Source: Bolinopsis microptera
Lineage: Eukaryota > Ctenophora > Tentaculata > Lobata > Bolinopsidae
DNA: 64,000 nt
Direction of reading: 5' to 3'
NCBI RefSeq assembly: GCF_026151205.1
Contig: NC_087075.1
Coordinates: forward strand, 8,049,303-8,113,302
A model generated the notes under the pieces. It had not been told where the DNA came from and ran no database searches. It saw only the letters and a program-made list of their open reading frames with translations. Shown piece by piece: positions 11,276 to 21,745 of the stretch. The position numbers were made by a program, and so were the translations under genes. The stretch's first letter is position 1. Each line of letters opens with the position of its first letter.

Positions 11276-13292
11276 GGAACATCACCTCCGCCAACTGTGT
11301 TACATCATTAACACCAGATTAGAACACAGTAAAGTACCCTCTAACCTAACAGCAAAACAACGGGAGGGACTCAAATCCTTGATTGCAAGAAAAGAAGAAC
11401 TCCACTTCTCGAGAAGCGACAAGGGGGGTGAGTTTGTGATTATGAGCAGTGGAGTACAACAGCAGATTACGCAGAAACATCTGTCAGACATGACCTCGCA
11501 AGAAGCGTACACCTACGTTGCACCTACCACCACGCGACAAAATCGGATCCAACCAATAGCAAACCCCTCAGAAGTCTCCTACAGCCGCCTCATCAACAGG
11601 GTTACTGAGAGACTAGAGACTGAGAGTAATGTGTTATGGACAGAGATAAGTAGGATGTGTAATTATGACAGCAAAACAGTAGACTTATTTAAATCACATA
11701 ATACCCAACTACCGACTATTTATTTAATACAGAAAACTCATAAATTTGATTGTAATGTCTTAGTTTCAGATGTAGATATTATTTCTAATTGTAAAATACG
11801 TCCAATTGTGTCTTGTATAAATTCCCCTTCTGAGAAGCTTGCTTGGATTGTTAAATCTATTCTATCTCCTCTGCTTAATCATGTTCCATCTCACCTGAGC
11901 AATATACACACTCACCTAGAAGAGCTTCAAAACATGTCACATCAACAACTCTCAGGTCTCTCATTCTTCACAGCTGACGTCACAGCACTGTACACAAACA
12001 TCAACATCAGTGGCTGCATTCAAGACCTCATTACACTCACCGAAGAACATTGGGAAGACCTCGACACCTGGGGTCTAACACTCACGCACATCCACAAGAT
12101 CCTTGAATTCGTCTTCACCAACTCATACTTTACATATCACTCAAGACTCTACCTTCAGAAAATTGGTCTATTCATGGGGTGCCAACCATCACCAATAGGA
12201 GCGATAGTACGAGTATATATGTTCGAGAGAAGATCGATTTACACTGATTTACACGTCTCATTCTACCGGAGATACGTGGATGATGCCGGGAGTCTAGCCA
12301 GCTCCAAAGAAGAAGCTCTGAGGATAGTGGAGTCCATCTCAAACGAGGACCCAGACCAGTTGCTCAAATGGGAAATTGACTATCCGGAAAGCCGTCAGGA
12401 TTTCACCCCATTCCTCGACACCCAGATAAAGATCGACGAACAGGGAACACTACATCACAAATTCTACAGAAAGAAGCAGAAAAAGAATATCACACTGCAC
12501 GCCAACAGCCACCACAATGAGGGAACTAAAGTAGCAACCATCAAGAACTTCTACAAAACGGCTGCTTTTTGCTCATCAACACCAGAGTATAAAGAAGAGT
12601 CTATGAAGATAGTAGACAACTTGTTGGTCAACAACGGTTACCAAGACCCACGACGTATAAACAAAACAGGACGACTTCACCCTCTCTCACCTACAACACG
12701 TCATAACCCTTCATCATCAAACATACAAGATACCGACCACGTAACATGCACTCTACCATTCATCAACGAGCCATTTTCCAAAGAAGTCACTCAATTTGCC
12801 CTCTCACACAACTTACCGGTCAAATTCATATTCACACCAGGTAAGAAACTCTCAGAGATCTTATGTTCATCACGACCACACGACAAACCACACTGCACCA
12901 TACCAAACTGTATCATATGTCCACTCATCACAACAAATCACGACTGCAAACCAAAATGTGTCATATACAAAGTTACGTGTAAATTATGTCAAGAGCTATA
13001 TATAGGGGAAACGAGTAGAACAGCACACGATAGATTTTCAGAGCATCGAAGAGCAGTCAACAGGCCTTTAACCTATCCTGATAATGCGTTGGCTGCTCAT
13101 TATTCAGAGTTTCACGATAACATAGAACCAGATATTTCCTTCGATATTTTAGAAATTAACTTATATAGCACCATTAAACGTAAAGTGACAGAAGCTTACT
13201 ACATTAATTTATTTAAACCTAGTATCAATAACAAAGAAGAGTGCGAGAAGCTTAAGGGATTTCTTTTACAACATATTCAAAGACAAATTTAA
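11274..13292 (+). CDS. PLE polyprotein, 5'-truncated inverted copy
   Basis: 672 codons that read the same as residues 195-866 of the minus-strand copy, because this is the other arm of the palindrome. It keeps the whole reverse transcriptase core (YRRYVDD near residue 333) and the GIY-YIG domain (near 562-600). It lacks the N-terminal region: homology starts at 11241 in the middle of a codon run for FAGAPPTTNLA. The ATG used is an internal methionine of the full protein. The 3' tail (13293-13590) mirrors 8375-8674. Confidence 0.85.
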   Translation: MEHHLRQLCYIINTRLEHSKVPSNLTAKQREGLKSLIARKEELHFSRSDKGGEFVIMSSGVQQQITQKHLSDMTSQEAYTYVAPTTTRQNRIQPIANPSEVSYSRLINRVTERLETESNVLWTEISRMCNYDSKTVDLFKSHNTQLPTIYLIQKTHKFDCNVLVSDVDIISNCKIRPIVSCINSPSEKLAWIVKSILSPLLNHVPSHLSNIHTHLEELQNMSHQQLSGLSFFTADVTALYTNINISGCIQDLITLTEEHWEDLDTWGLTLTHIHKILEFVFTNSYFTYHSRLYLQKIGLFMGCQPSPIGAIVRVYMFERRSIYTDLHVSFYRRYVDDAGSLASSKEEALRIVESISNEDPDQLLKWEIDYPESRQDFTPFLDTQIKIDEQGTLHHKFYRKKQKKNITLHANSHHNEGTKVATIKNFYKTAAFCSSTPEYKEESMKIVDNLLVNNGYQDPRRINKTGRLHPLSPTTRHNPSSSNIQDTDHVTCTLPFINEPFSKEVTQFALSHNLPVKFIFTPGKKLSEILCSSRPHDKPHCTIPNCIICPLITTNHDCKPKCVIYKVTCKLCQELYIGETSRTAHDRFSEHRRAVNRPLTYPDNALAAHYSEFHDNIEPDISFDILEINLYSTIKRKVTEAYYINLFKPSINNKEECEKLKGFLLQHIQRQI

Positions 13293-13590
13293 ACAAATAG
13301 CACACGACCCTGCTGTTCAGTAGATATTATGTACTTGGACAGAGTGTAAAACGTGTGTACATCACTATTTTCAATGTAATGTATTATAATACCATTTGAT
13401 GTAACCTGTATTCAGTGTGTGTAATTTTAATTTAGCATTTTAACTAGTATAGAAGCATTTATTATATACTAACATTTATAACAATTTTAGCCTGAAGATG
13501 GCGTTGACGCCGAAAATTTGCCCTTACTCCTAACTTCCTTGTTTCACTTGTCCTTGTCTCTTCCAACCGGATAATATCCAGATATCAGTA

Positions 13591-13602
13591 TTACATATAA
13601 AT
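13591..13602. other. Target-site duplication, right copy
   Basis: TTACATATAAAT, matching 8319-8330. Confidence 0.9.
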
Positions 13603-14487
13603 GCAGGGAAAAGTTGTTATATGCATTTTCAGCCAGGTTTGTCAAGAGCAACACAGACCTGTGCCAGAACACGGCCCTTTAACAGGAATCTAACGATTTT
13701 AATAGATGGCAAAAAGCTAGAAAAAGTTCAATGTACAAAGTTTCTTGGGGTGATAATAGACGAACAGCTAAGCTGGGAACCACATCTTAATCATTTATCT
13801 TTAAAGCTGAACTCCAGTATTGTATCGATTAAGAGAATTTGCAAATTCATTCCCAAATCTGAATATTTGAAACTATACAATGCTCTTTTTATGTCACATC
13901 TTAGCTATTGTATAAGTTGCTGGGGTGGGATCCCTAAACATAAGCTGAATAAAATCTTTGCAATTCAAAAACGATGTATAAGACTGCTATTTGGTAACAT
14001 TCCCAATTTTGATCATAAAGAATACTATTTAACCTGTGCACGTTCAAGAACTTATAACGAACATATGGCTAGCAAGAACTACTGTCTTGAACACACTAAA
14101 CCGCTATTCACCGAGCAGAAAATTATGAACCTGGAGAATCTGCACATGTACCATACATTTATGGAATTATTCAAAATTCTTAAATTTGATGTCCCCCAGT
14201 CGATTAAAGATCTTTTCAAGTTCTGTCCTAGAAATGAAAAACTTCGTCTGATTGTCCCATTACTGAGGTTAGATATCTCCCAACAAAACTTTTTGTACAC
14301 CTCTACGAAAATTTGGAATGACCTCAGCCCCTATGTATTCGAAATATGTGATGCTAATGTAGATGGGTTGATAATCCCGGGTTCTTCCAAGAATTCAGAC
14401 TTATCAGCTTCGTCAGGTGTTATTAAATCTAACCTTAAAAAGCACTTGCTATCCCTCCAAAATCGAGATGACCCTAATACATGGTAA
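13603..14487 (+). pseudogene. Non-LTR reverse transcriptase fragment, right part (C-terminal)
   Basis: Continues the frame of 8239-8330 (GCA GGG AAA AGT TGT...). It shows the features that follow the RT palm in CR1/jockey-like elements: KFLGVIIDEQLSWEPHL, LSYCISCWGG, IFAIQKRCIRLLFG, then a tail with IKSNLKKHLLSL. These are thumb and connection segments of a protein that reverse-transcribes its own RNA at a nicked target. The frame has no internal stop after the PLE is removed, so the copy was fairly young when hit. The 5' portion with endonuclease and catalytic residues is absent, so it is dead on arrival. Confidence 0.85.
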
Positions 14488-14885
14488 CTAATCTATATTA
14501 TATCTCAAACTCTACATCCGGTACGGCTATGCACACATGATATCTCTCTCTGCCATGAAACATGGCTAACCTTTTAAACTGTGATTCAAAACCTAAAGCT
14601 AAACTAAAACTCAACTGGGCTCTCCTTTGTCACCAAACTAAACCAATAAGTAATTTAAGATTATTATATTTTTCTATATTTGTATACTGTAATTAGTATA
14701 TTGACGTAGTGGATGGTTGAGGGGGTTTCAAGCACAGGTCACTCTCAAATCCTAAAGATAAGCAGTGGCCTTCGGCACTTGAAACCTCTTCAAACCTCCC
14801 CTGATTTATTTATTATTGATATTGTTTGATTGTGCCGTAAAAATAAATATTTGTTTTATTAAAATATTTGTTTTATTAAAGTGTA
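14488..14885 (+). mobile_element. 3' untranslated tail of the non-LTR element
   Basis: Non-coding tail after the stop. It ends in AT-rich repeats (ATATTTGTTTTATTAAA twice near 14848-14880) and overlapping AATAAA-type signals. The exact 3' end is not certain. Confidence 0.5.
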
Positions 14886-14962
14886 ATGTTTTAGATTGAG
14901 GCGATGGTAATGAAATGTTTAATTTTATTATAGTCTCCAAACAAATCCAAAGTAAAACTCAC

Positions 14963-15062
14963 TTGAGGAAGAGTTTGGCCATGTGATGAACTTTGCTTGA
15001 TATTTTAGTGGGCGTTTTACAGCAGAGGACAATCTCCAGGTTTTTATCTCCCAACTCACTTT
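14963..15062 (-). CDS. Candidate internal exon, unknown gene
   Basis: On the minus strand an acceptor (CTCCGACAG) precedes 100 bp ending at a consensus donor GTGAGT. One frame reads SELGDKNLEIVLCCKTPTK and then ISSKVHHMAKLFLK, plausible coding sequence. It is not recognised. It lies downstream of a stop in the exon at 15178-15287, so it would belong to another transcript or an alternative end. Confidence 0.35.
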
Positions 15063-15177
15063 CTGTCGGAGAAATTGATAAACGGATAGTGAACAAATGA
15101 TTTAAAATTTTCATCAAATGATACAGAATTACAGCAATTACAAAAATCAAAATAATGGTGACAAAGAATGTTTAGGT

Positions 15178-15287
15178 TCAGAAACCTGAGATTGATTTGA
15201 AGGTCATCTTTCTGTCCATGGGAACGGACTGCAGCGTCAGAGGCTGGTCAAAGTTCGTACCTTTACTCTGAACACCACTTTCAGCAT
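15178..15287 (-). CDS. Candidate terminal exon, unknown gene
   Basis: Acceptor TGTTGTACAG, then a frame continuing from the upstream exon with phase match (AAA G|AT): DAESGVQSKGTNFDQPLTLQ followed by a short tail SVPMDRKMTFKSISGF and a stop at 15178-15180. Hydrophilic and not recognised. An alternative frame across this junction is also open for 16 codons, so the reading is tentative. Confidence 0.4.
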
Positions 15288-15457
15288 CTGTACAACAGTT
15301 ACTGGTCACATATTTAACATCACTTAGTTACCTCTTTTGTGACAACGTGCTTCGAGAACCTTTAATTGATTTCACGGATCTCTTTAAAGCACGAATACAA
15401 AAATCTGTGGTCAAAATAACCCATTCTCCATTTACTTATTTTGTTTGCGAGGCTTAC

Positions 15458-15534
15458 CTTTGCTTGGAAGATATTTTTCGATGGGAATATCTTCAGTTTT
15501 ACTCCATATTTTAGTTCCAGGAAACACACAACAC
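15458..15534 (-). CDS. Candidate internal exon, unknown gene
   Basis: 77 bp between a good acceptor (TTTCAG) and donor (GTAAGC). The preferred frame reads CCVFPGTKIWSKTEDIPIEK then YLPSK, and joins in phase to 15287. Not recognised. Confidence 0.4.
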
Positions 15535-16308
15535 CTGAAACAAATATGAATTAAAATTAATACGATCGTTAGTCATTGATTGGTACTATTACTGTCATCA
15601 CAACAGAACATGGAATATCTTGATAAAATAATAAATACTCTTTCACTTCGTCATCAATTTGGGATAACTCCTTATACCATGATTCAGTTCTTGACGATAC
15701 ATTAAATAAATAAATGAACGATAATTAAATAAATGACCCTCCTTACATTAATCATGGTATTGATATCGTGTAGTTGTTAACGATAAATACCCACCGAACA
15801 TGAGTGGTTGAGTTGCTGGTAGCGATGCTGCCCGGTATTGTGACATACTGTACTGACCACACCCTTATCTTTAACAAGCTCGTGTCCTCACTGTATTCTA
15901 CTGACAGTCTTATCCCGGGTGCTTTGTTTACTGGAGTGCCAGAGTTTAATCGCTATGGTTACCAACTATGAAAAAGCCGAATGAGCTTAGTAATTTAGAT
16001 TAAATGCTTATTCTTATAATCAAGGATCAATCTGTTAAAATATAATTTCATTTAATAACACTCAAATCAATCAATATGGACAGTCAATGTCAAATAATGC
16101 GCGCGAATTAATAATCAATTAGGTGGCGCGCAACAACACAAGCTGCTGAAATACATAAGAAATGCATTCGGCGTGAAGACTTACACAAACTGTGACAGAA
16201 AATTGTATTACTATTGGAGAAGTGAAAAATTCCCATGACATGCCTAAGTAAATATCTTGAGTCGACAAATTTAAATCCCCAAAACTTCTAAATTATCAAT
16301 CTACTAAC

Positions 16309-16455
16309 CATATGATGTGTTAGCCCCCACGGGTTTTCTAGTGGTGCGCTGAGCAGTAGGTCCGCGTACAGGTGAACTGCGAGTAGTGAGGATCGACTCA
16401 GTGCTGCGTACACTTGTCATTGAGCGTACTGATAGCGTACTTGGCGGTCTCGTCA
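16309..16455 (-). CDS. Candidate internal exon, Ser/Thr/Arg-rich, unknown gene
   Basis: 147 bp between acceptor CATTTCAG and donor GTTAGT. The open frame is low-complexity: TRPPSTLSVRSMTSVRSTES then ILTTRSSPVRGPTAQRTTRK. It looks like a disordered linker. The phase does not join directly to the exon at 15534 in that exon's preferred frame, so another exon may lie between. A degenerate copy of its first 40 bp lies near 16615-16655. Confidence 0.35.
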
Positions 16456-17320
16456 CTGAAATGAATATGTCACATAATTTTAATTTTCATGTTAGAAGAG
16501 GTGGAGCTAGTTGGTAACAACACGATTTCTTCTCGTCTACAGAAGTCGGGATATAATGAATACAAAAGCATGTTCGTGATATTATCGGCATAGTAATTAG
16601 TAATCATTTGTTTTCTGAGAGCGCACTTGGCGATCTTGTCACAGAAAGTTTGAGTGAAGAGACGACAAAGTACACTCTTAGTCGGAAACATGCACAATTA
16701 AATTTGACAACTCAATTAATTTTGACGACTATTTTAACAAGATTCGTCCTTATTTCATAAAAATTGAGACACAACATGCAAAAGCATCTTGATAATATCG
16801 TCATAGTAATCACATGTTTAAATTACAGAAGGATAACAAAAATACGTACATTTTGATTCTTTGTTATACCATGTTTTGTAGTGCAATACCATCTCCGAAT
16901 ATGCAACGAAGATATATTATCTAACAAGTTATAAAGTAGAATAGTAAAAAAACATCGCAAGTAAGGGAGAAGTTATGTGTTTAGGGGTTTAAGAAGGTAC
17001 AGGTTTCGGGTTAGAAGGTATCAATTCTTTCTCAGATCCGAATACAAAATAGAAACATCGCCACACCAAACAGGTGTTGATTAGTCACTGTTAAATATTT
17101 ATTTAGCACCATCACACGCAATCGAGTTAAGTAATGTAATATTTTTATTACAGCTTCAGCTAGTTTGGTATTTCGTATCGTGTGAAAATTTTGATAGCGT
17201 TTCCGAAATTCTGGGTCACTAAAATTAATTTTCGCTTCAGAAAAATTAATTTTCATATTGAAAATTAAATTGTATCACTGGTGGCTAGTTTTTGAATTTT
17301 GATTCGAGTAAGTATTAATT
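16456..17320. other. Non-coding, AT-rich
   Basis: No gene apart from the degenerate exon-like copy near 16615-16655. Confidence 0.3.
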
Positions 17321-17640
17321 TTTATCAATGATATCGAACATTGCATCATGCAATCTATGATTCAATGTTTTGCTGATGACACTCGTATAGCAATTTCTCT
17401 CAGATTAGATAAAGACGTCAAGCTCCTCCAAACATATCTAGAAAATTTCATTCAGTGATCTGAAAGAAATAATATGGCCCTTCGCAAAGACAAAATTGAG
17501 TACATGTGTTATAAATTCAACCATCAATTGTGGTAGAACATTCTCAAAACGCAGTTTCCAATGAAACTACACTATTACATCAGCTCAGAAATTAATGTGC
17601 CCTAGTATCCAGTGATCTCTTGTGGTCTCCCATATAAGTA
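17321..17640 (+). pseudogene. Non-LTR reverse transcriptase remnant (catalytic box)
   Basis: One frame reads INDIEHCIMQSMIQCFADDT then RIAISLRLDKDVKLLQTYLE, the region around the catalytic ADD box of a non-LTR reverse transcriptase. It continues into NNMALRKDKIEYMC. Two in-frame stops replace expected residues (a TGA where tryptophan is usual after FIQ, and a TAG later). It is a short decayed fragment left of the GPCR array. Confidence 0.75.
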
Positions 17641-17835
17641 AAGCTCGCTTGTCTTAATCTGTAGATTGAGTAGCAAAATTGCCTCACGCCCCCCTCAAGA
17701 TATTATATGTAATAATCTATAATATCATTATGAGGAAATAAATAGGAATATTAATATTTGATAGACAAAATTTATATAGCTCATTTTCCTTCTCGCGCTT
17801 ATTCAATAGTTGTCAATTTTCTCAAACAATTTGTC

Positions 17836-18807
17836 ATGACAACAACCCTATATCATGATGAGTACGGTAACAAAACTGCTTATGGTATTAAAAGTGATGC
17901 TATACGATACACTTGGGCCGGATACTATCTATTCGTCATTGTCTCATCTCTTATAGGAGACACAACGATTCTCATAGCATCGATAAAGTACAAGGCCTTT
18001 AAGCTTCACCGAGTCATCATTGTCGTCATTCAGCACATAGCATTCTGTGACCTGATGGTATCTGCTTCCAACCATTTCCAAAGAATGGTCTCTATCATCT
18101 CTGATGAGTGGGTGTTAGGAAACTTCTTCTGCTACTTGAACTCCTATTCAGTGTTCTTTTTAGGCGGAACGAGTTCACTTCTCATCTGTATTATGACAAC
18201 CAGCAAGCTGCTCCAATTGAAATATCCCTTCAAATTTCGAGCAACCACTTCGAAGAAAGCACACTTGATCTGCGTGGCATGTTGGTTGCTAGGTTTCATC
18301 ATACCTATAGTACTCCTTCTCGTAGATAAAGATGATGTTTCCTTTTCGTATAGAGCCTATTCGTGCACATATGGTTTCTCATCAGAGATTTGGCGCTATC
18401 TGACGCCTTTTGTGATAGTGCTAATTGTATTTATTTCGACATGCATGGTTGTATTAACCACCTTTTGTTTGCTGATTGAAGCCAGAAAAATCGTTCCACA
18501 GAGCAGAAAAAGTTTGAAGTGGCAGGGGATCGTGACAACTGTCCTTACAGCAACAGTATTCTGCTTGTCCCTCCTACCCGCATTTGCTTACCATATTGGG
18601 GGATTTTTCGTTAGTGTAGAGGACAAGAGCAAGAGTTCATTCCACACCACGTTTTATAGATTTGTACTGTCGGTCACAACTTTAAACACTATCAGCAACT
18701 TCTACATCTATAGTCTGACCGTGTCTAGCTTCAGAGCATTTATCCGGTCGAAGTTGCAGCTGTCTTATCAGTACATAACCAACTCGGAAACAAGTCATGG
18801 TAATTGA
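17836..18807 (+). CDS. Class A (rhodopsin-like) GPCR, copy 1
   Basis: 323 codons, intronless as read, with seven hydrophobic segments (about 30-54, 61-83, 98-120, 143-163, 190-214, 232-256, 274-296). Class A landmarks: Asp72 in FCDL (TM2), Cys99 at the top of TM3, Trp150 in TM4, Cys177 in the second extracellular loop for the disulphide, Pro190-type TM5 start, Pro248 in TM6. N12-K-T is a glycosylation sequon. The DRY box is replaced by TSK (122-124) and NPxxY by SNFYIY (287-292), so coupling may be unusual. The frame is open 26 codons further upstream, but this ATG matches the start shared by all four copies. Ligand unknown; chemosensory or peptide/amine receptor are possible. Confidence 0.9.
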   Translation: MTTTLYHDEYGNKTAYGIKSDAIRYTWAGYYLFVIVSSLIGDTTILIASIKYKAFKLHRVIIVVIQHIAFCDLMVSASNHFQRMVSIISDEWVLGNFFCYLNSYSVFFLGGTSSLLICIMTTSKLLQLKYPFKFRATTSKKAHLICVACWLLGFIIPIVLLLVDKDDVSFSYRAYSCTYGFSSEIWRYLTPFVIVLIVFISTCMVVLTTFCLLIEARKIVPQSRKSLKWQGIVTTVLTATVFCLSLLPAFAYHIGGFFVSVEDKSKSSFHTTFYRFVLSVTTLNTISNFYIYSLTVSSFRAFIRSKLQLSYQYITNSETSHGN

Positions 18808-18828
18808 ATATTGATTTATTCATACTAT

Positions 18829-19867
18829 AATGTTTATTTTTGTATGTTTATTTTTGTACTGTTTACCAAACAGAGCTCACCGCCATCATTGAAGCTTGCA
18901 AATATCTCTCTACCTATACCAACACACATATCATCATATGGTCTGACAGTCTCTCATCTATACAAGCTATCTCTGCGCTTTCAACGCGTAGTAGAACTAC
19001 AAGAGACTGTTACGACTCTCTTAATGCACTCGGATCCAACAACACGCTAGAGATACGATGGATTGCAGCACACATCGGATTATGGGGGAACAAAAAAGCA
19101 GATGAGCTGGCCAAGCTTGGTACAATCAGTGAATCCACTTTGAAGTGTCCAATTCCACAATCCTACATCAAGCTATCAAGCGTCAAATAGACAACAAAGT
19201 CAACAGACTGAATCAGGAAACTTGGTTAACTGACGGTCCCAGACACACCAAACTGACACTCGGCCACAAGCACGCCAAAATCATCAAAAACCTCAACACT
19301 ACACTCAGCAAAAACAGACAAGATTACAGAACTGCAGTTCACCTCATCACGGGTCAATGCAGTTTAAACAAACACCTTCACACCATTTGCAAATCAAACA
19401 CCAGTGCTTGTCCTATGTGCAGCGACGGAGAGGAAACTGTCTCACACTTCCTTGGACAGTGTCCGGCTATTGCCCAAATTAGAGGTCAATATTTCCAGGA
19501 CTACTACCTCTCTGTCAATGAAATATTCGACAACCAACACATCACCACGATTGTCAATTTCACAAACCGCACCAAACGCTTAATTGTGCCGGAAGAGCTG
19601 GATCAGACCGGGGTGACTTAAATTATTATCTCAAATGCTGTTTCGTCTCGTTTTACTTTTCCAAACCCAGCTGGCATTTAAGCGTATCATTTTGACTCAT
19701 ATCACTTCTTACACCATCCTCCACCATTCACTCTGATTTCACCGGCAACTTTCCCCAGGGTTGCCACACCCCAGAGGTACTGAGGTAGGCAGAGCATCTC
19801 AATGCTATCCTCTCGTGGGCTATCTTGGCCCAGCCTCTCTTTAAAAAAATTTAAAAAATGTTTATTT
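18829..19867 (+). mobile_element. 5'-truncated non-LTR element in the GPCR copy 1 intron/3' flank
   Basis: An insertion of about 1017 bp (18840-19856) is flanked by the 11-bp direct repeat AATGTTTATTT (18829-18839, 19857-19867). The empty site is visible in the equivalent flank of copy 2 near 21565. The insert ends in an A-rich tail (TTAAAAAAATTTAAAAA). It contains an RNase H domain and a zinc-knuckle-like C-terminus. Confidence 0.85.
18870..19621 (+). pseudogene. RNase H domain and C-terminus of a non-LTR polyprotein
   Basis: The first frame carries RNase H signatures in order: TELTAIIEA, IIIWSDSLSSIQ, and WIAAHIGLWGNKKADELAK, giving the E-D-H-D catalytic set. Such a domain removes the RNA template strand in I/jockey-type elements. 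Near 19170 the reading shifts by one base into a second frame, which continues RQIDNKVNRLNQETW and ends with the cysteine motif ACPMCSDGEETVSHFLGQC. The frameshift and loss of all 5' sequence make it inactive. Confidence 0.85.
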
Positions 19868-19957
19868 ATCAACCCTTTTGTCTTAACAGCAGGATTATAA
19901 TTAAATAGATACGGATATTTTACATTAATGAGGTTTTTGTACAGTTTCTTTTTTCAG

Positions 19958-20037
19958 GAGGAAAGGCGAGTGGCACTGCAAGCACAGAAGCGAACACTGG
20001 AAATGTGAATGAAGGTAGTCAACAAACACCAGTTTAA
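19958..20037 (+). CDS. Candidate alternative 3' exon of GPCR copy 1
   Basis: A strong acceptor (TTTCTTTTTTCAG) precedes an 80-bp exon that is in phase with a donor at 18800, where CATG|GTAATT overlaps the last codons and stop of the receptor. Splicing would replace the terminal Asn and stop by GGKASGTASTEANTGNVNE and then GSQQTPV. The C-terminal TPV fits a class I PDZ ligand. The exon, acceptor and donor are conserved in all four copies. Expression is not shown by sequence. Confidence 0.5.
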
Positions 20038-20329
20038 TTGTGATACGTGATGCATTATTAGAGATATTATAATACCATATTTGAAGCTCGACTTCAAATA
20101 TTGATACCACAGCTTTGATAGAAATTAGGATCGTTGTAGCAGACGGTGTCGAATGTAAAGTAGAGGTACCCTGGTCTGGCTACATATATCCTGTCACAGT
20201 ATGGACAATGGAATACTATGTAACTCTCAACTAACAGTATGCGTTTAATATCTCTACAGTACAGATTACAGTGGTTTGATGAACTCCGCCTCGTTTATGG
20301 AAACGAGTGTAGAATGATTTAGCAGGCTT
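20038..20329. other. Conserved inter-gene segment of the GPCR unit
   Basis: Shared with 21746-22060 and 27422-27720. Contains no gene; close similarity between copies reflects recent duplication. Confidence 0.5.
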
Positions 20330-20567
20330 GGTCCTAGTATCCAGTGATCTCTCGAGGTCTCCCACAACCGAGATAAACCTCGTTCCTCTTAATCTGTAGA
20401 TTGAGTAGCAAAATTTCCTCTCGCCCCCCCAAGATATTATATGGAATAATCTATCATATCATTATGAGGAAATAAATAGGAATATTAATATTTGACACTC
20501 ATAATTTATAGCTCATTTTCCTTTTGTCGCTCATTCAATAGTTGTCAATTTTCTCAAACAATTTGTC
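20330..20567 (+). promoter_or_regulatory. Conserved 5' flank of the GPCR genes
   Basis: The same block precedes copies 1 (about 17600-17835), 2, 3 (about 22060-22295) and 4 (about 27722-27941). It includes CTGTAGATTGAGTAGCAAAA, ATGAGGAAATAAATAGGAAT and TTTCTCAA(A/T)CAATTTGTC directly before the ATG. It probably contains the promoter and 5' leader, but duplication alone could explain the conservation. A copy 4 deletion removes about 27 bp after CTCGAG (27740). Confidence 0.4.
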
Positions 20568-21539
20568 ATGACAAAAACCCTATATCATGATGAGTACGGT
20601 AACAAAACTTCTTATGGGGTTAAAAGTGATGCCATACGATACACTTGGGCCGGATACTATCTATTCGTCATTGTCTCATCTTTCATAGGAGACACAACGA
20701 TTCTCATAGCGTCGATAAAGTACAAGGCCTTTAAGCTTCACCGAGTCATCATTGTCGTCATTCAGCACATAGCATTCTGTGACCTGATGGTATCTGCTTT
20801 TAACCATCTCCAAAGAATGGTCTCTATCATCTCTGATAAGTGGGTGTTAGGACACTTCTTCTGCTACTTGAACTCCTATTCAGCGTACTTTTTAGGCGCA
20901 ACGAGTTCACTTCTCATCTCTATTATGACAACCAGCAAGCTGCTCCAATTGAAATATCCCTTCAAATTTCGAGCAACCACTTCGAAGAGAGCACACTTGA
21001 TCTGCGTGGCATGTTGGTTGCTAGGTTCCGCCGTACCTATAACAATCCTTTTCGTAGATAAAGATGATGTTTCCTTTTCGTATAGAGCCTATGGATGCGG
21101 ATATGGTTTCTCATCAGAGATTTGGCACTATCTGACGCCTTTTGTGATAGTGCTAATTGTATTTATTTCGACATGCATGGTTGTATTAACTACCTTTTTT
21201 TTGCTGATTGAAGCCAGAAAAATCGCTTCGCAGAGCCGAAAAAGTTTGAAGTGGCAGGGGATCGTAACAACTGTCCTTACAGCCACAGTCTTCTGCTTCT
21301 CCCTCCTACCCTACATTGCTTACCATATTGGGGGATTTTTCGATAGTGTAGAAGACAAGAGCAAGAGTTCATTCCACACCACGTTTTATAGATTTGCACT
21401 CTCGGTCAGTTCTTTAAACACTATGAGCAACTTCTACATCTATAGTCTGACCGTGTCTAGCTTCAGAGCATTTATCCGGTCGAAGTTGCAGCTGTCTTAT
21501 CAGTACATAACCAACTCAGAATCAAGTCATGGTAATTAA
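20568..21539 (+). CDS. Class A GPCR, copy 2
   Basis: 323 codons, intact. Same topology and landmarks as copy 1 (N12 sequon, Asp72, Cys99, Cys177, TSK instead of DRY, NFYIY in TM7). Differences cluster in TM4/loop 2 (GSAVPITILFVDKDD instead of GFIIPIVLLLVDKDD; YGCGYG instead of YSCTYG) and TM6-7, the usual ligand-facing positions. The intact frame suggests it is functional. Confidence 0.9.
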   Translation: MTKTLYHDEYGNKTSYGVKSDAIRYTWAGYYLFVIVSSFIGDTTILIASIKYKAFKLHRVIIVVIQHIAFCDLMVSAFNHLQRMVSIISDKWVLGHFFCYLNSYSAYFLGATSSLLISIMTTSKLLQLKYPFKFRATTSKRAHLICVACWLLGSAVPITILFVDKDDVSFSYRAYGCGYGFSSEIWHYLTPFVIVLIVFISTCMVVLTTFFLLIEARKIASQSRKSLKWQGIVTTVLTATVFCFSLLPYIAYHIGGFFDSVEDKSKSSFHTTFYRFALSVSSLNTMSNFYIYSLTVSSFRAFIRSKLQLSYQYITNSESSHGN

Positions 21540-21662
21540 ACATTGATTTATTGATACTATAATATTTATTTATTAACCCTGTTGTCTTGACAGCAGGATT
21601 ATAATTAAATCTAGGTACGGATATTTTACATTAATGAGGTTTTTGTAGAGTTTTTTTTTCAG

Positions 21663-21745
21663 GAGGAAGTGCAACAACCGAACCGGACCGAGGAAGGGCG
21701 AGAACTGCAGGACTGAACACTGGAAATGTGAATGAAGGTAGTTAA
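21663..21745 (+). CDS. Candidate alternative 3' exon of GPCR copy 2
   Basis: Acceptor TTTTTTTTTCAG. The intron would be 21532-21662 (131 bp), donor CATG|GTAATT. The frame reads GGSATTEPDRGRARTAGLN then TGNVNEGS and stops early (AGT TAA instead of AGT CAA), so this copy lacks the QTPV end. Confidence 0.5.

Larger units (their letters stand above)
8331..13590. mobile_element. Penelope-like element inserted as a head-to-head palindrome
   Basis: A 5260-bp insertion with a 12-bp target duplication interrupts a reverse transcriptase reading frame. It holds a nearly full copy on the minus strand and a 5'-truncated copy on the plus strand. The arms are 8375-10726 and 11241-13592; paired positions sum to 21967 at both ends, so there are no net indels across 2352 bp, and the two encoded proteins read alike. 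The spacer 10727-11240 is the extra 5' part of the longer copy. Partly inverted copies are a known outcome of Penelope-type insertion. The match between arms suggests a recent event. Confidence 0.9.

Noticed and set aside
8962-13005. Short frames antisense or out of frame to the PLE proteins
   Set aside because: Mirror pairs produced by the palindrome.
20840-21061. 73-codon frames repeated within each GPCR gene (also 18108, 22568, 28214)
   Set aside because: Shadow frames of conserved GPCR sequence; conserved only because the genes are duplicates.
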